From contig NZ_FMYQ01000009.1 in assembly GCF_900096975.1 (NCBI RefSeq), positions 124,001-188,000 of the forward strand: a DNA stretch of 64,000 nucleotides, given 5' to 3'. The DNA comes from Paraburkholderia lycopersici (GTDB taxonomy: Bacteria; Pseudomonadota; Gammaproteobacteria; Burkholderiales; Burkholderiaceae). The translations under genes and the position numbers were made by a program. Below the pieces are notes generated by a model. The model was not told the DNA's origin. It ran no database searches and was given only the letters and a program-made list of their open reading frames with translations. Shown one piece after another: positions 36,593 through 45,978 of the stretch (within the stretch, counting starts at the first letter, position 1; every line of letters begins with the position of its first letter).

Positions 36593-39500
36593 ATGAGCGC
36601 GCGTCGCCTTGCTGCATTGTTCCGGCTGGCCGCCACGTTCGCGGTGCCGCCGGACGAGGCGAGCCGCAATCCGGACGAGGGCGCGCCCGGCAAGTCCGGC
36701 GGCCATGGCGGGGGCGAGAGCGGCAAAGGCAACGGCAACGGCAACGGCAAAGGCGGCGAAGGCGGGCCGCCGCCGCGCCGCCGGCTCTGGAAGGCGCTCG
36801 CCTGGGCGATCGTCGTGCCGGTGCTCGTCGTTGGGCTCGCCGGCGGATTGCTGTACGGCGTGCTGACCACCGAGCGAGGCACGGCCTACGCGTGGCGCGC
36901 CGCCGTCGCGCTGCTCGACGGCAAGCTCGCGGGCAAGCTCGAAGGCGGCACGCTCGCGACCGGCGTGCGCTTTTCCGACGTGAGCTGGCGGGGCACCGAT
37001 GGCACCACGCTCACGGTGGACCGCGTCGGCGGCCAGTGGACGCTGCAGGGTTTCGGCAGGGCGCCGTGGCGCTTCGTGGTGGACTATCTGCACGTCGGCG
37101 ACGTCGAAATGCGCATCGTGCCGTCCCACGAGCCTTCGTCGCCCATGAAGCTGCCCGAGAACCTGCAATTGCCGCTCGGGCTCGAGATCCGCGACCTTCA
37201 GGTCGACAGGCTCACGCTGCACGAAGGCACGTCGGCCAGCGAGTTCTCGCGGCTCCAGTTTCACGGGCGCAGCGACGGCCGTCATCACGAGGCCGCCGTC
37301 GAGCGTCTGGACACGCCCTTTGGCGCCGTGAGCGCCGAGGCGAAGCTCGACGGCGTGCGGCCGTTCGCGCTCACGGGCGACCTCGGCTACTCGGGCAAGG
37401 TCAACGGCGAGGACGTGCGGGTGAACGCGACCCTCGCGGGCTCCCTGGAGGCGCTCACGGCCGAGGTCGAGGCGAGCGGCATGAAGCTCGCCGGGCGCGC
37501 GCATGTGGAGGCCACGCCGTTCGCCGCCGTGCCCTTGCAACGCGCCACGCTCGCCTTCGATCACGTGAATCCGCAGGCCTTCGCGCCCGGCGCGCCGTTC
37601 GCCGATCTCGCCGTGCGCGCGCAGTTGCAGCCTGTGCAGGGCGGCGCGGCGGGCGTGCCGGCCGCGCTGGCGGCCTCGGCTTCGGGGGCTGCGGCGGTTT
37701 CCGGGGCGACTGCGGCATCGGCGCCGGCCATGACTACGACCACGGCGGCGCAAGCCGGGGCGAAGCCGGGCGTTGCCGGTTCGATCGCATCCGCCGCTTC
37801 GGCCCCGGCCGCGCCGGCGCGTGCGCGCGGCAACATGGCGGATTTCACGGTCGCGGGCACCGTCTCGATCGTGAACGCGAAGCCAGGCGCCATCGACGAA
37901 AAGCTGCTGCCGCTTATCGACGCCCGCGCGGACGTCGTGCTCGATGCGAAAACGCAGCGCATTCCGACGCTTGCCGTGCGTCTCGTGAAGAACGCCACGA
38001 TCACCGGCAGCGGCACGGTCAGCGGCCGCAATGGGCGCTTCGACCTGAAGGTGGCCGGGCTCGACCTCAACGCGATCCAGTCGAGCGTCCGCGCGACGCA
38101 GTTCGCGGGGCCGGTCGGCGTGCGGCTGAGCGGCGACGTGCAAAGCGTCACGCTCGATCTCGCCGATCCGAAGTCGGCGCTGCGCGTGCAGGGCAAGGTG
38201 ACGCAGGACCCCGCGCGCCTCTCGTTCAACGACGTGCGGCTGACCTCGGGCACCGGACGGATCGACCTTTCGGGCGCGCTCAAGCACGACGCCAGTTCGA
38301 CGTACCAGTTGAAGGCGGTGCTGACCAATTTCGATCCGCTCTCGCTCACGTCGCAAACGCCCGCGCCCGCGCCCGCGCCGGCCGCCGATGCGCTCGACCT
38401 CAAACGCAATCTCGCGCTCAATCCGGCGTTGAACCCGGCGCTCAATCCCGCCCAAACGGGCGAACAGGCCGCCGGGCAAAAGCGCGTCGAGAATGCGAAG
38501 CAGACCGGGCAAGGCGCAGCGGGCGGAGCCGCGGCGCGGACGCGCCCTGCGCCGCTGCCGCCGGCACGCCGCATCGAAGCCCGCGTGAACGGCACGCTCA
38601 ACGCGAGCGGTACGCTTGCACCCACCTTCACGACGAAAGCGGCGTTCAAGCTCGGCCCAAGCGTCTACGACGACTTGCCGCTCACGGGGCAGGGCCTCGT
38701 CCAGCTGGCGGGCTCGCGCATTTTGCCGAGCCGCGCGAGCCTCTCGGTGGCGGGCAATACCGTCGATCTGGAGGGCAGCTTCGGCGCGCCCGGCGACCGC
38801 CTGCGCTTTCGCGTGGATGCGCCGCAACTCGACCGGCTTGGCTTCGGCATAGCGGGGGAACTTGCGGCGAACGGCGACCTGACCGGCACCTTCGCCCATC
38901 CCGACGTCTCGCTCGACTACAAGGCCGACCACGTGGTGTTCGGCGACAACCGCATCGGCCACGCCGAAGGCAAGGCCGTGGCGCGCGACGGCGCGAACGG
39001 CGCGCTCGCCTTCAGCACCGACGCAAGCGGCATCGCGGCAGCGGGCGTCGAGATCACGACGCTTTCCGCGCGCCTTGCCGGCACGCGCGCGAAGCACACG
39101 CTCACCGCGAACGCGAAGGGCAAGGTGCAGGGCCAGGCGATCGACTTCGCGGTGGCGGCCAACGGCGGCCTGTCGGACACGCGCGAGGGCACGCGCTGGA
39201 ACGGCACCGTGACGCAGCTCGAAAACCGCGGCATGCCCGGCGTGACGCTGCAGTCGCCGGTGACGGTGAGCGCGGGCCCCGGCAAGGTCACGCTCGGCGC
39301 CACGCGTCTCGCGGCCGAGGGCGCCACGCTCGAACTGAAGTCGTTCGACCTCGACCACGGCCGCATTCGCTCGGCGGGCACGCTCACGAACGTCTCGCTC
39401 GCGCGCATCCTGCAGTTGCGCCAGCAATTCACGGGCGTGCCGTCCACGCTGAGGACCGACATGATCTTCGATGGCGACTGGGACTTTTCCATCGGCCAGA

Positions 39501-41050
39501 CGGCGACCGGCTATGTGCAGATCAAGCGCCGCTCGGGCGACATCACGACCGCGATCGGGCGCGGCTTTGCGTCGTTCGGCGTGGGCGAACTCAATGCGCG
39601 CGCGGCCTTCAGCGGCGGCAACCGCCTCACGCTCACGGCGCATGCGCAGGCGAGCCGCGTCGGCATGCTCGACATCGACGCCTGGACGACGCTCGTGCCG
39701 CGCGACGGCACGCTGAGCGTCGCGGACGAGGCGCCGGTCGGCGGCACGATCAAGGCGAATGTGCCCTCGCTCAGGACGACGGGCGGCCTGTTCGGTCCGG
39801 GCTATCTGCTCGACGGCCATCTCGCGCTGCAGCTTGCGCTCGGCGGCACGGTCGCGAAGCCCAATCTCACGGGCTCGCTCGTCGGCGACGGGCTTTCGGC
39901 CACCATGGTCGGTCAGGGCGTGGAGCTGAAGGACGGCGTGGTCCGCATCGCGCTTTCGCAGAACCTCGTCGACTTCCAGCAGGTCGAGTTCCACGGCGCG
40001 ACGAGCGGCACGCTGCGCGCCACGGGCCGCGTGCGCCTCGACAACGCCGAGCCCGACCTCACCGCGAGCATCGTCGCGGACAAGCTGGAGCTGTTCGCCT
40101 CGCCCGACCGCAATCTCTCGCTCTCGGGCAGCGCGAGCATCGCGAACGGGGGGCGCCTGGGCGGCATGCAGATCGACGGCAAGTTCACCGTGGATCACGC
40201 GCTTTTCGACATGCCCGAATCGCCCGCGCCCTCGCTCGGCGACGACGTCGTGATCGTGCGCCCCGACGGCACCACGTCGGGCGGCCGGCCGCCGATCGAG
40301 GAAACGGCCTCGACGAAACCCGCGCCGCGCTTCGCCCCGCGCGCGAACATCGACCTCGATCTCGGGCGCGATTTCCGCTTCCGCGGGCAGGGCGCGGATC
40401 TCGGCCTCGCCGGCACGATCACGGCGAACAGCGCGCCGGACGTGCCGCTGCGTGCGGTCGGCAACGTGCGCGTGACCGAGGGCTCCAGCTACACCGCGTT
40501 CGGCACCAAGCTCAATATCGAGAATGGTTTCTTCACGTTCAACGGACCGGTGGGCAATCCGGGCATCAACATCCTCGCCATGCGCCGTAACCAGCAGGTC
40601 GAGGCGGGCGTGCAGGTCACGGGCACGGTGCAGGCGCCGGTGGTGCGGCTCGTCTCCGAGCCCAACGTGCCCGACAACGAAAAGCTCTCCTGGCTGCTGT
40701 TCGGCCACGGCACCGACCAGGGCAACAACATCGGCCAGCAGAGCGCCATGACGACCGCGCTCGCGCTGCTCGGCAGCGCGCAGGGCAAGCGCATTGCGCA
40801 GAGCATCGGGCTCGACGAGTTTTCGATCGGGCGCAGCGAGGTCGGCCTGACCGACCCCGAGGTCGTGATGATCGCGAAGGCCATCAACCAGCGGCTCGTG
40901 ATCGGCTACGAGCAGGGCTTGCAGTCGGCTTCGAACGCGGTGAAGGCGACGATCAACCTTACGCGCTACTGGTCGGTGGTGGTCTACGGCGGCACGTTCT
41001 ACGGCGCCGATATTCTTTACACGCGGCGTTTCGATCGAATTCGCCGGTAG
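36593..41050 (+). CDS. tamB: Translocation and assembly module protein TamB
   Basis: The 1485-residue protein is anchored by one helix (about residues 66-90, LAWAIVVPVLVVGLAGGLLYGVL in two halves). A very long periplasmic beta-taco fold follows, ending in the conserved TamB/DUF490 C-terminal domain (about 1150-1485) with LSWLLFGHGTDQ and SIGRSEVGLTDP and the terminal barrel-like strand LYTRRFDRIRR. TamB spans the periplasm and pairs with TamA, encoded 61 nt upstream. Odd features are a Gly/Asn/Lys-rich cytoplasmic start (residues 35-58), an Ala-rich low-complexity insert (about 355-420), and an NPAL repeat near residue 610. Confidence 0.92.
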   Translation: MSARRLAALFRLAATFAVPPDEASRNPDEGAPGKSGGHGGGESGKGNGNGNGKGGEGGPPPRRRLWKALAWAIVVPVLVVGLAGGLLYGVLTTERGTAYAWRAAVALLDGKLAGKLEGGTLATGVRFSDVSWRGTDGTTLTVDRVGGQWTLQGFGRAPWRFVVDYLHVGDVEMRIVPSHEPSSPMKLPENLQLPLGLEIRDLQVDRLTLHEGTSASEFSRLQFHGRSDGRHHEAAVERLDTPFGAVSAEAKLDGVRPFALTGDLGYSGKVNGEDVRVNATLAGSLEALTAEVEASGMKLAGRAHVEATPFAAVPLQRATLAFDHVNPQAFAPGAPFADLAVRAQLQPVQGGAAGVPAALAASASGAAAVSGATAASAPAMTTTTAAQAGAKPGVAGSIASAASAPAAPARARGNMADFTVAGTVSIVNAKPGAIDEKLLPLIDARADVVLDAKTQRIPTLAVRLVKNATITGSGTVSGRNGRFDLKVAGLDLNAIQSSVRATQFAGPVGVRLSGDVQSVTLDLADPKSALRVQGKVTQDPARLSFNDVRLTSGTGRIDLSGALKHDASSTYQLKAVLTNFDPLSLTSQTPAPAPAPAADALDLKRNLALNPALNPALNPAQTGEQAAGQKRVENAKQTGQGAAGGAAARTRPAPLPPARRIEARVNGTLNASGTLAPTFTTKAAFKLGPSVYDDLPLTGQGLVQLAGSRILPSRASLSVAGNTVDLEGSFGAPGDRLRFRVDAPQLDRLGFGIAGELAANGDLTGTFAHPDVSLDYKADHVVFGDNRIGHAEGKAVARDGANGALAFSTDASGIAAAGVEITTLSARLAGTRAKHTLTANAKGKVQGQAIDFAVAANGGLSDTREGTRWNGTVTQLENRGMPGVTLQSPVTVSAGPGKVTLGATRLAAEGATLELKSFDLDHGRIRSAGTLTNVSLARILQLRQQFTGVPSTLRTDMIFDGDWDFSIGQTATGYVQIKRRSGDITTAIGRGFASFGVGELNARAAFSGGNRLTLTAHAQASRVGMLDIDAWTTLVPRDGTLSVADEAPVGGTIKANVPSLRTTGGLFGPGYLLDGHLALQLALGGTVAKPNLTGSLVGDGLSATMVGQGVELKDGVVRIALSQNLVDFQQVEFHGATSGTLRATGRVRLDNAEPDLTASIVADKLELFASPDRNLSLSGSASIANGGRLGGMQIDGKFTVDHALFDMPESPAPSLGDDVVIVRPDGTTSGGRPPIEETASTKPAPRFAPRANIDLDLGRDFRFRGQGADLGLAGTITANSAPDVPLRAVGNVRVTEGSSYTAFGTKLNIENGFFTFNGPVGNPGINILAMRRNQQVEAGVQVTGTVQAPVVRLVSEPNVPDNEKLSWLLFGHGTDQGNNIGQQSAMTTALALLGSAQGKRIAQSIGLDEFSIGRSEVGLTDPEVVMIAKAINQRLVIGYEQGLQSASNAVKATINLTRYWSVVVYGGTFYGADILYTRRFDRIRR

Positions 41051-41110
41051 CGGACTCAGGATGCACGCGCGGCCGTAAGCCATCGGGGCGTCGAATGCCG
41101 GCGGCGCAAA

Positions 41111-41139
41111 AAAAAGCACACCGGCAAGGCGTGCTTTTT
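41111..41139. terminator. Bidirectional terminator between tamB and metG
   Basis: A 9-bp stem AAAAAGCAC/GTGCTTTTT (41111-41119 with 41131-41139), extended on the left by more A, lies between converging genes. Confidence 0.78.
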
Positions 41140-41176
41140 GATTGCGGGGGCCTTCAGCGTATGGCTGGCCGCGGGA

Positions 41177-43324
41177 TTACCGCACGCGCATGCCAGGCTT
41201 TGCCCCGCTGTGCGGTTCGAGAATATAAAGCCCCGGTTCGGCCTTTTCGTCGCCGGCGGAGGCCGCGAGCACCATGCCTTCGGACATGCCGAATTTCATC
41301 TTGCGCGGCGCGAGGTTCGCGACCATCACGGTCAGCTTGCCCTTGAGGTCTTCCGGCGCGTAGGCCGAGCGGATGCCCGAGAACACGTTGCGCGTGCGGC
41401 CTTCGCCCACGTCGAGCGTGAGTTGCAGCAGCTTGTCCGAGCCTTCGACGATATTGCAGTCGACGATCAGCGCCACGCGCAGGTCGATCTTCGCGAAGTC
41501 GTCGATCGAAATGACATCGGGCGTCTCGGGTTCGGCCTTCTTCGCTTCCTTCGCCGCTTTCGACTTCTTGCTTGCATCGGCGGCCGCGGCGGGCGCGTCG
41601 CTGGCCTGCAGCGAATCGCGGTTCGCGGCGAGCAGCGCTTCGATCTGCTTGGGATCGACGCGCGTCATCAGGTGCTTGTACGCGTTGATCGGCTGTTGCG
41701 ACGACAGCGCGTTGCCCGCATCGGCCCACGTGAGCGGCGCGATCGCGAGGAATTGCTCGACGCCTTCGGCGAGCGTCGGCAGCACCGGCTTGAGCGCGAG
41801 CGAAAGCAGGCGGAACGCTTCCAGGCTCACGCTGCAGGTTTCGTGCAGCGCCACGGAATTCGCCGGGTCTTTTGCCTGTTCCCAGGGCTTGGCTGTGTCG
41901 ACGTACCCGTTCACGGCGTCGGCGAGCTCCATTGTCTGGCGCAGCGCGCGGCCGTATTCACGCGCTTCGTAGTGCGCGGCGATTTGCGGGATCGCGGCGC
42001 GCAGTTGCTCGAGCAGCGGATGGTTCATCGCGCTGTCCTGCACGCGGCCCTCGAAGCGCTTGATGAGGAAGCCCGCCGCGCGGCTCGCGATGTTGATGTA
42101 CTTGCCGACCAGATCGCTGTTCACGCGCGCCTGGAAGTCTTCGAGGTTCAGGTCGAGGTCTTCCATCGTGCTGTTGAGCTTCGCGGCGAAGTAGTAGCGC
42201 AGCCACTCGGGATTCAGGCCCGTGCTCACGTAGCTTTCTGCCGTGATGAAGGTGCCGCGCGACTTCGACATCTTCGCGCCGTCCACGGTGAGGAAGCCGT
42301 GCGCGAACACGTTGGTCGGCGTGCGGTGGCCCGAGAACTGCAGCATGGCCGGCCAGAACAGCGTGTGGAAATACAGGATGTCCTTGCCGATGAAGTGATA
42401 CTGCTCGGTCTTCGAGCCGGACTTCACCCAGGCGTCGAAGTCGATGCCGCGCTTTTCGCACAGGTTCTTGAAGCTCGCGTAATAGCCGACGGGCGCGTCG
42501 AGCCACACGTAGAAGTACTTGCCCGGCGCACCGGGAATCTCGAAGCCGAAGTAGGGCGCGTCGCGCGAAATGTCCCAGTCGGCGAGCTTCGAGTCGCCCG
42601 ATTCGCCGAGCCATTCGCGCATCTTGTTCGTCGCCTCGGGCTGCGCGAGGCCGCTCACCCAGCCGCGCAGGAAGTCTTCGCAGCGCGGGTCGGAGAGGCG
42701 GAAGAAGTAGTGCGTCGAGGTCCTGCGGACGGGCGTGGCGCCCGAGACCACCGAGTACGGATTCTTCAGGTCGGTTGGCGCGTAGGTCGAGCCGCAAACT
42801 TCGCAGCTGTCGCCGTACTGGTCCTTCGCGCCGCACTTCGGGCATTCGCCCTTGATGAAGCGGTCCGGCAGGAACATGTTCTTGACCGGATCGTAGGCTT
42901 GCTCGATGTCGCGCGTCTCGATGAGCCCGGCTTCCTCGAGCGCCAGATATACCGACTCGGAAAGCACGCGGTTTTCTTCGGAATCCGTCGAATAGTAGTT
43001 GTCGAACGATACGCCGAAGCTGTCGAAATCGCGCTTGTGCTCCTGCCACACGCGCGCGATCAGTTGCTGCGGCGTGAGACCTTCCTTCTCGGCGCGCAGC
43101 ATGACGGGCGTGCCGTGCGTGTCGTCGGCACCGACGTAGTAGACCTCGTGGCCATGCATTCGCAGCGCGCGAACCCAGATGTCCGTCTGGATGTATTCGA
43201 CCAGATGGCCGATGTGGATCTGACCGTTGGCGTACGGCAGAGCAGACGTGACGAGAATCTGGCGGCGGCCGCCTGGATTGGCATGCGCGCCGGCTGCTGC
43301 GAGGTCGGTGGCGGGTGCTGACAT
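41177..43324 (-). CDS. metG: Methionyl-tRNA synthetase, class I, with C-terminal tRNA-binding domain
   Basis: The 715-residue enzyme has HIGH in [12 protein letters not shown] (about residue 37), KMSKS in [11 protein letters not shown] (about 338), and the connective peptide zinc ligands in CPKCG and CEVCG (about 150-165). A Lys/Ala linker (about 560-585) joins the EMAP-II/Arc1p-like domain ([16 protein letters not shown] to the end) used for dimerisation and tRNA binding. It charges initiator and elongator tRNA-Met. No Shine-Dalgarno is obvious, and a TAAAAT -10 lies 38 nt upstream. The ATG at 43324 is the family start. Confidence 0.96.
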   Translation of the reverse strand: MSAPATDLAAAGAHANPGGRRQILVTSALPYANGQIHIGHLVEYIQTDIWVRALRMHGHEVYYVGADDTHGTPVMLRAEKEGLTPQQLIARVWQEHKRDFDSFGVSFDNYYSTDSEENRVLSESVYLALEEAGLIETRDIEQAYDPVKNMFLPDRFIKGECPKCGAKDQYGDSCEVCGSTYAPTDLKNPYSVVSGATPVRRTSTHYFFRLSDPRCEDFLRGWVSGLAQPEATNKMREWLGESGDSKLADWDISRDAPYFGFEIPGAPGKYFYVWLDAPVGYYASFKNLCEKRGIDFDAWVKSGSKTEQYHFIGKDILYFHTLFWPAMLQFSGHRTPTNVFAHGFLTVDGAKMSKSRGTFITAESYVSTGLNPEWLRYYFAAKLNSTMEDLDLNLEDFQARVNSDLVGKYINIASRAAGFLIKRFEGRVQDSAMNHPLLEQLRAAIPQIAAHYEAREYGRALRQTMELADAVNGYVDTAKPWEQAKDPANSVALHETCSVSLEAFRLLSLALKPVLPTLAEGVEQFLAIAPLTWADAGNALSSQQPINAYKHLMTRVDPKQIEALLAANRDSLQASDAPAAAADASKKSKAAKEAKKAEPETPDVISIDDFAKIDLRVALIVDCNIVEGSDKLLQLTLDVGEGRTRNVFSGIRSAYAPEDLKGKLTVMVANLAPRKMKFGMSEGMVLAASAGDEKAEPGLYILEPHSGAKPGMRVR

Positions 43325-43362
43325 AAGTGAGGAGAAGTCCGATGTTGCGGGGGGAAAGGGCG

Positions 43363-43368
43363 ATTTTA
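43363..43368 (-). promoter_or_regulatory. Putative -10 box for metG
   Basis: TAAAAT on the minus strand 38 nt before the ATG gives a leader of about 32 nt. The same -10 type precedes dcd and argH in this window. Confidence 0.45.
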
Positions 43369-43490
43369 GCAGGGCGGCCGCACTACCGTTCAGCGCGGGG
43401 GTGCGCGCTCGCTGGCGAGGCGTCCGGGAGGGCGCTTGCGCGCAGGCGCCGGTTGGGTTGCGCGCGCAAACAGGAAGCAAATCGCGAGGC

Positions 43491-43518
43491 AAAAAAAACC
43501 GGGGCAAGATGGCCCCGG
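43491..43518 (-). terminator. Strong intrinsic terminator with no obvious upstream gene
   Basis: A 7-bp perfect GC stem (43499-43505 with 43512-43518), 6-nt loop, is followed on the minus strand by eight T. It is a textbook terminator, yet the nearest minus-strand gene (OmpA-type) already has its own terminator 190 nt earlier. Confidence 0.82.
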
Positions 43519-43700
43519 AGCAACAACGACAAGAGGAGAATGGTGACGCGGCGGCGCTGCCGCACACGTACCGTAATGAAAGACAACACGATTTCCGGAG
43601 AGTTCGAAAAGAGTTCGAAATTTTTTTCGATTCTCAGCCGGGTGCTTCGAGCGTGCCTTCGATGCCCGTGCCGCAACGGTTTGCGGCAATTCGGGTGCCG

Positions 43701-43734
43701 AACAAAAAACGGGACGCCATGGCTGGCGTCCCGT
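43701..43734 (-). terminator. Terminator of the OmpA-type lipoprotein gene
   Basis: An 11-bp perfect stem (43709-43719 with 43724-43734) with a 4-nt loop is followed by TTTTTTG on the minus strand, 42 nt after the gene's stop. Confidence 0.87.
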
Positions 43735-43775
43735 TGTTGTGTCGCTGTTTTCTCGGGCGTCGGCGCCCGGTTGGC

Positions 43776-44429
43776 TTAGCCGCCCTGGTGCTGCGCCGTC
43801 GCGCGCAGATAGATTTCCACGCGGCGGTTCGCTGCGCGGCCCGCTTCGGTGTTGTTGTCGGCGATCGGCTGGGTATCGCCGCGGCCCTCGGCCGACATGC
43901 GCTGCATCGGAATGCCGCGCGAGGCGAGATAGTTCACCACGCTCTGTGCGCGGTTGACCGACAGCGTCTGGTTGTATGCCGGCTGGCCCGTGTTATCCGT
44001 ATGGCCCACCACCTGCGCGACGACTTCCGGATTCTGCTGGAGCGTCTGCGCGACCTGGTCGAGCACCGGTGCGAACGACGGCTTGATCGCGTAGCTGCTG
44101 GTGTCGAACGTCACGTTGCTCGGAATGTTGAGCTTGAGCGAGCCGTCCGGCTGCTCGGTGATCTGCGTGCCGGTGCCCTTGGTGGCGCCCGAGAGCCGGT
44201 TCTTGATGTTCTGCCAGTTGTAGCCCGTGATGCCGCCGACCAGCGCGCCGGCGCCGGCGCCGATCGCGGCGCCCTTGCCGCCGCCGAAGATCGCGCCGAG
44301 TGCCGCGCCCGTGCCCGCGCCGACGCCGGTGCCGACGGCCGTGTTGGTGCCCTGCTGCGTTGCGCAGCCAGCGACGAGTGCGCCGGCGATGGCGAAGACG
44401 GACAGGCGAGTCAGGATTCTTGTGTTCAT
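43776..44429 (-). CDS. OmpA-family lipoprotein with glycine-zipper segment (YiaD-like)
   Basis: The 217-residue lipoprotein has lipobox VAGC (Cys22). A Gly/Ala-rich glycine-zipper stretch follows (about 30-70, GAGTGAALGAIFGGGKGAAI), then a C-terminal OmpA/MotB peptidoglycan-binding domain (about 100-210). The conserved peptidoglycan-contact Asp and Arg lie in VVGHTDNTGQPAYNQTLSVNRA and RVEIYL. It should tether the outer membrane to the cell wall. The ATG at 44429 is the only start giving a proper signal peptide. It is a single gene with its own terminator. Confidence 0.9.
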   Translation of the reverse strand: MNTRILTRLSVFAIAGALVAGCATQQGTNTAVGTGVGAGTGAALGAIFGGGKGAAIGAGAGALVGGITGYNWQNIKNRLSGATKGTGTQITEQPDGSLKLNIPSNVTFDTSSYAIKPSFAPVLDQVAQTLQQNPEVVAQVVGHTDNTGQPAYNQTLSVNRAQSVVNYLASRGIPMQRMSAEGRGDTQPIADNNTEAGRAANRRVEIYLRATAQHQGG

Positions 44430-44750
44430 GTGCTTTCCTCTCTTGAGTGGAACGGACGCTGCCCTTGGGCGTTCGCGGCCCCGCTTGTGAACAGGGTCTT
44501 CGAACGGCTCGCGGCGGCAGCTACTACAATGACGCCTTAAGGTTGGCGCCGGCCCGGGCGAAAAGCCGCTGGACGGCGGCTTTGACCGCACTGGGTCGGC
44601 ACCCGAAAACGACGCTGCCGCGAAGCGTGCCCTGCCGGCAAATTTTGCGCAATGCAGCTTAACAATTTCTTTCGATTTCCGGCGCGAGGGCGACCGGTCC
44701 TCGGTCCGAGGCCCGCTCACGCAGACCGGCATTCTCCCCACGGAGTTTCA
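44430..44750. other. 321-nt divergent gap between OmpA-type gene and apbC
   Basis: A TACAAT (44525-44530) on the plus strand could be an apbC -10 with a 215-nt leader, but no -35 fits. No ORF looks coding. A GC-rich imperfect inverted repeat, GGACCG/CGGTCC-like, occurs around 44692-44712 just before the apbC ribosome site (CGGAG). Confidence 0.4.
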
Positions 44751-45839
44751 ATGAGCATAGATCGGGCTTTGGTCGACGCCGCGCTTGCGGCCTTGACGGA
44801 TCCGAACACAGGCCATCCGTACGCGGTGGCCAGGGGCGTGCGCAACGTTACCGTCGAAGGCGATGTGCTCGGCGTCGAGATCGTGCTCGGCTATCCGGCG
44901 AAGAGCCAGTTCGACGCCGTGCGCGCGCAGGTCGAGGCGGCGCTCGCCGCCGTGCCGGGCGTGAAGTCGAGCCGCGTCGAGGTCAGGAGCGAGATTGCCG
45001 CGCATACGGTGCAGCGCGGCGTGAAGCTGCTGCCCAATGTGAAGAACATCGTCGCCGTCGCGTCGGGCAAGGGCGGCGTGGGCAAGAGCACGACCGCCGT
45101 GAATCTCGCGCTCGCGCTCGCCGCCGAAGGCGCGTCGGTCGGCGTGCTCGACGCGGACATCTACGGGCCCTCGCTGCCGATGATGCTTGGCATCGAGGGC
45201 CGCCCCGAGTCGCCCGACGGCCAGTCGATGAATCCGCTCGAAGGCCACGGCGTGCAGGCCAACTCGATCGGCTTTTTGATCGAGCAGGACAATCCGATGG
45301 TCTGGCGCGGCCCGATGGCCACGTCCGCGCTCGAACAACTGCTGCGGCAGACGAACTGGCGCGAACTCGACTATCTCGTGGTGGACATGCCGCCGGGCAC
45401 CGGCGACATCCAGCTCACGCTCTCGCAGCGCGTGCCCGTCACGGGCGCCGTGATCGTCACGACGCCGCAGGACATCGCGCTGCTCGACGCGAAGAAGGGC
45501 CTCAAGATGTTCGAGAAGGTCGGCATTCCGATTCTCGGCATCGTCGAGAACATGGCCGTGCACGTCTGCACGAACTGCGGCCACGCCGAGCACATCTTCG
45601 GCGCGGGCGGCGGCGAGCGCATGGCGAAGGAGTACGGCGTGGAGGTGCTCGGCAGCCTGCCGCTCGATATTGCGATTCGCGAGCAGGCCGACTCGGGCAC
45701 CCCGACCGTGGTGGCCGCGCCGCAGGGGCCGGTGGCGGAAATCTATCGCGCGATCGCGCGGCGCGTGGCGATCCAGATCGCCGAGCGCGCCCGCGACATG
45801 AGCTCGAAGTTCCCGACCATCGTCGTGCAGAACACCTGA
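44751..45839 (+). CDS. apbC: Iron-sulfur cluster carrier ATPase ApbC/Mrp
   Basis: The 362-residue protein has an N-terminal DUF59/MIP18-like domain (1-85). A P-loop NTPase domain follows with the deviant Walker ASGKGGVGKSTTAVNLALAL (about residues 106-125), DADIYGPSLPMMLG, and the cluster-binding CxxC in HVCTNCGH (about 283-286). It carries [4Fe-4S] clusters to apo-proteins. CGGAG lies 6-7 nt before the ATG. In related genomes apbC is divergent from metG; here the OmpA-type gene lies between. Confidence 0.93.
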   Translation: MSIDRALVDAALAALTDPNTGHPYAVARGVRNVTVEGDVLGVEIVLGYPAKSQFDAVRAQVEAALAAVPGVKSSRVEVRSEIAAHTVQRGVKLLPNVKNIVAVASGKGGVGKSTTAVNLALALAAEGASVGVLDADIYGPSLPMMLGIEGRPESPDGQSMNPLEGHGVQANSIGFLIEQDNPMVWRGPMATSALEQLLRQTNWRELDYLVVDMPPGTGDIQLTLSQRVPVTGAVIVTTPQDIALLDAKKGLKMFEKVGIPILGIVENMAVHVCTNCGHAEHIFGAGGGERMAKEYGVEVLGSLPLDIAIREQADSGTPTVVAAPQGPVAEIYRAIARRVAIQIAERARDMSSKFPTIVVQNT

Positions 45840-45978
45840 AGTCCGCCGGCCAAGCCCGCGGGGCCCGCGCATGGGGACAGATAGGCACGCGGCGCGCCGC
45901 GTGCGCGGTATCATGAGGGCTTCATCGGGTCCGGTATGGCGGCAGCAAGGGGCGGCCGCCGCCCGGCAAGAGGATCGC

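Larger units (their letters stand above)
43325..43775. other. 451-nt gap between metG and the OmpA-type gene
   Basis: This unusually long gap holds two minus-strand terminators (43491-43518 and 43701-43734) with no clear gene between them, plus the metG -10. On the plus strand an ATG at 43540 has AGAGGAGA just upstream and opens a reading frame to 43779 (Arg/Cys-rich), but the frame runs through the OmpA terminator and is probably not a gene. The stretch 43519-43700 may encode a small RNA on the minus strand. It contains two copies of a TTCGAACTC element about 14 nt apart. Confidence 0.55.

Noticed and set aside
36458..41119. 1553-codon open frame on the minus strand opposite tamB
   Set aside because: Arg/Ala/Glu/His-rich composition typical of antisense frames in very GC-rich genes; the plus strand encodes a clear TamB with membrane anchor and conserved C-terminus.
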